A model generated the notes under the pieces. It was not told the origin of the DNA. It did not search any database and was given only the letters and a program-made list of their open reading frames with translations. The translations under genes were made by a program, and so were the position numbers. Source: Chloroflexota bacterium (GTDB lineage: Bacteria > Chloroflexota > Anaerolineae > Anaerolineales > Anaerolineaceae). Taken from it: a stretch of DNA of 8,150 nt. Numbering within the stretch: the first letter of the stretch is position 1; each line of letters starts with the position of its first letter. Below, piece after piece: positions 6,853 to 8,150 of the stretch. The stretch covers positions 1 through 8,150 of the forward strand of contig JAGVUS010000296.1 of NCBI GenBank assembly GCA_019136175.1, read 5' to 3'.

Positions 6853-7820
6853 GGAATGCCTGCCTTTTCCAGGTTGGCGCGAAGGCGCTCATCCACGGGA
6901 TATGCGCCGGGGAGAAAAGTTTCCCCGGTGAGAAGTTCATACAACTGGATGTATCGCTGGCTGACTGCCGCCCACAACGAATCCGGCATGGCGGGGATGG
7001 GTCCATCCCCCCGGTAGCCCCGTTCCGCATAGGCAAGCCGGATGAATTCCTTGTCAAAATTTTCCGGCTCCTCTCCGGCGGACAACCGGGCGGCATAACT
7101 TCCCGCTTTCCAGAAACGTGAGGAATCCGGTGTGTGGACTTCGTCAATTAACAAAACCGATCCATCCGGGGCACGCCCGAATTCGTACTTTGTGTCCACC
7201 AGGATCAAACCTGCCTGGGCTGCCGCCTGCTGGCCGCATTGAAAGAGTGCCAGGGCGGCTGCCTGCACTTCATCCCAGGTTGCTTGATCCAGGTACCTCT
7301 GTTCCACCACCTGGCGGCAGGTCAAGCGTTCATCGTGCCCGGTTGCTCCTCCCTTGGTTGTGGGGGTGATGATTGGGGCTGGCAGGGGTTCGTTTTTCTG
7401 CAATCCCTCCGGGAAGGTGTACCCGTAGATTTCCCTTTCCCCCAGCGCGTAGCGGTACCACAGAGCGGTGGATGTGACCCCCGTGATATATCCCCGGACA
7501 ATCACTTCCACCGGGAAGGGGTTTGCCTCCACTGCCACCAGGGCATTGGGGTCGGGCAGGCTGAGGGCATGGTTGGCGATGATCTCCCTGGTTTGCGAAA
7601 ACCACCAGGCGGAAAGCTGATTAAGGACCTGTCCCTTGAAAGGAACGGCAGCCAGGACGCGGTCAAAGGCGGAAAGCCGGTCGGTGGTGACCAGCAGGCG
7701 GCATTGACCGGGCAATGCGTAGCTTTCCCGAACCTTGCCGGTGGTTTTTCCCGGCAGGGGCAGGTCGGTTTCGTCAAAAGGCTGCTGCAGCAGGGCAAGA
7801 AGTTGATCTTCAGAAATCAC
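6849..7820 (-). CDS. purC: SAICAR synthetase (long form)
   Basis: Joins CAIR and aspartate with ATP to give SAICAR (step 7). Visible motifs, in order, are GKTTGKVRESY (24-34), TTDRLSAFD (45-53), VIVRGYITG (106-114), TPTTKGG with HDE (152-164), LILVDTKYEFG (205-215) and LLIDEVHTPDSSRFW (223-237). At 323 residues it is of the long type, like yeast Ade1 (about 306), rather than the short form of about 240 found in many bacteria. It starts with GTG, placed 7 bases after a full TAAGGAGG Shine-Dalgarno sequence, which settles the start. The gene begins 12 bases after the purQ stop and its TGA overlaps the purE start. The product of the next gene, PurE, makes its substrate, which fits the pairing. 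Confidence 0.97.
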   Translation of the reverse strand: MISEDQLLALLQQPFDETDLPLPGKTTGKVRESYALPGQCRLLVTTDRLSAFDRVLAAVPFKGQVLNQLSAWWFSQTREIIANHALSLPDPNALVAVEANPFPVEVIVRGYITGVTSTALWYRYALGEREIYGYTFPEGLQKNEPLPAPIITPTTKGGATGHDERLTCRQVVEQRYLDQATWDEVQAAALALFQCGQQAAAQAGLILVDTKYEFGRAPDGSVLLIDEVHTPDSSRFWKAGSYAARLSAGEEPENFDKEFIRLAYAERGYRGDGPIPAMPDSLWAAVSQRYIQLYELLTGETFLPGAYPVDERLRANLEKAGIP

Positions 7821-7827
7821 TGGTTTT

Positions 7828-7835
7828 CCTCCTTA
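7828..7835 (-). promoter_or_regulatory. purC ribosome binding site sharing the purQ stop codon
   Basis: On the minus strand the octamer TAAGGAGG is a full complement to the 3' end of 16S rRNA. Its first three bases are the purQ stop codon TAA, and the purC GTG start follows after 7 bases. It decides the purC start and would place a ribosome finishing purQ directly on the purC initiation site. Confidence 0.9.
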
Positions 7836-8150
7836 TCCCAAGAACTGGCTGGCATAGGCAACCCCGTTGCGAAAGAGTGCCAGCCCGGTATGGCGCGCCT
7901 CCCCATGTGTCCAGCGGGGGTGTTGAATGTCGAAGATGTGATTTTCCGGGTGGGGCATCAAGCCAAGCACATTCCCGGCGGGGTTGCACACCCCGGCAAT
8001 ATCGGCGATGGATCCATTGGGATTGTGGGGATAATTACACCCTGCAGGGCTGCCGTCCTGGCGGGCATATACCAGGGCAACCTGTCCGGCGGCTGCCAGT
8101 GCTTCCGCCATCTGCGGATCCTGCAGCTGGAAGTTGCCCTCGCCGTGTGC
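7833..8150 (-). CDS. purQ: FGAM synthase glutaminase subunit, C-terminal part (cut by window edge)
   Basis: The last 105 residues of PurQ, open at the right edge. PurQ hydrolyses glutamine and passes ammonia to PurL (with PurS) to turn FGAR into FGAM (step 4). The segment opens with AHGEGNF, typical of PurQ, and goes on to PHNPNGSIADIAGVCNPAGN (41-60) and GLMPHPENH (63-71). His67 and Glu69 of this fragment are the catalytic His and Glu of the class I glutaminase triad. The nucleophile Cys lies beyond the window. The ending QHPRW...GLALFRNGVAYA belongs to a longer PurQ variety than that of Bacillus subtilis, in which the His-Glu motif is followed by a shorter tail. It does not resemble the C-terminus of the large single-chain PurL, so a separate subunit is likely, though an N-terminal fusion cannot be excluded. 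The TAA stop lies within the purC ribosome site. Confidence 0.93.
   Translation of the reverse strand, partial: AHGEGNFQLQDPQMAEALAAAGQVALVYARQDGSPAGCNYPHNPNGSIADIAGVCNPAGNVLGLMPHPENHIFDIQHPRWTHGEARHTGLALFRNGVAYASQFLG

Noticed and set aside
7833..8111. Small 92-codon gene starting at 8111
   Set aside because: The frame stays open to the window edge and upstream codons give AHGEGNF, a PurQ motif, so this is the C-terminal part of purQ and the Met is internal.

Overview
The window is a minus-strand cluster for de novo purine biosynthesis, very compact and bacterial in style. Read in the direction of transcription (high to low coordinates) it holds: the C-terminal end of purQ, running off the right edge; purC; purE; purF; a fused purD-purM gene; purN; purH; and a small VOC/glyoxalase-fold gene. 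Only about 40 bases remain at the left edge, and I see nothing in them. No stretch over 300 bases is empty, and I found no tRNA, rRNA, insertion sequence, CRISPR array or sizeable repeat.

The genes are tightly packed. The purQ stop codon forms the first three bases of the purC Shine-Dalgarno sequence. purC/purE, purF/purDM and purDM/purN each overlap by the four bases ATGA. purE/purF overlap by eight bases. purH follows purN after 28 bases. This argues for one polycistronic message with translational coupling. The operon promoter is not visible and must lie beyond the right edge. The VOC gene comes after a 98-base gap that contains a possible -10 box and a perfect 8-bp hairpin, so it may have its own promoter.

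Together the genes cover most of the route from PRPP to IMP: PurF (step 1), PurD (2), PurN (3), PurQ as the glutaminase part of step 4, PurM (5), PurE (6), PurC (7) and PurH (9 and 10). PurL, PurS and PurB are not in the window. PurK is also absent, and may not be needed because PurE looks like a class II (CO2-using) AIR carboxylase.

The most notable feature is how eukaryote-like the set is. PurD and PurM are fused in the order seen in yeast Ade5,7 and animal GART, and are followed directly by PurN. PurC is followed directly by a class II PurE, the domain order of animal PAICS. PurN carries an active-site loop like that of fungal Ade8, and PurC is of the long, yeast Ade1-like type. Even so, this is clearly bacterial DNA: intronless, operonic, with strong Shine-Dalgarno sites. 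The organism is moderately GC-rich. A Chloroflexota (Anaerolineae-like) origin is my guess from overall style and is not proven by the sequence. I do not see a wholly new system; the interest lies in the gene fusion and the mix of enzyme subtypes.
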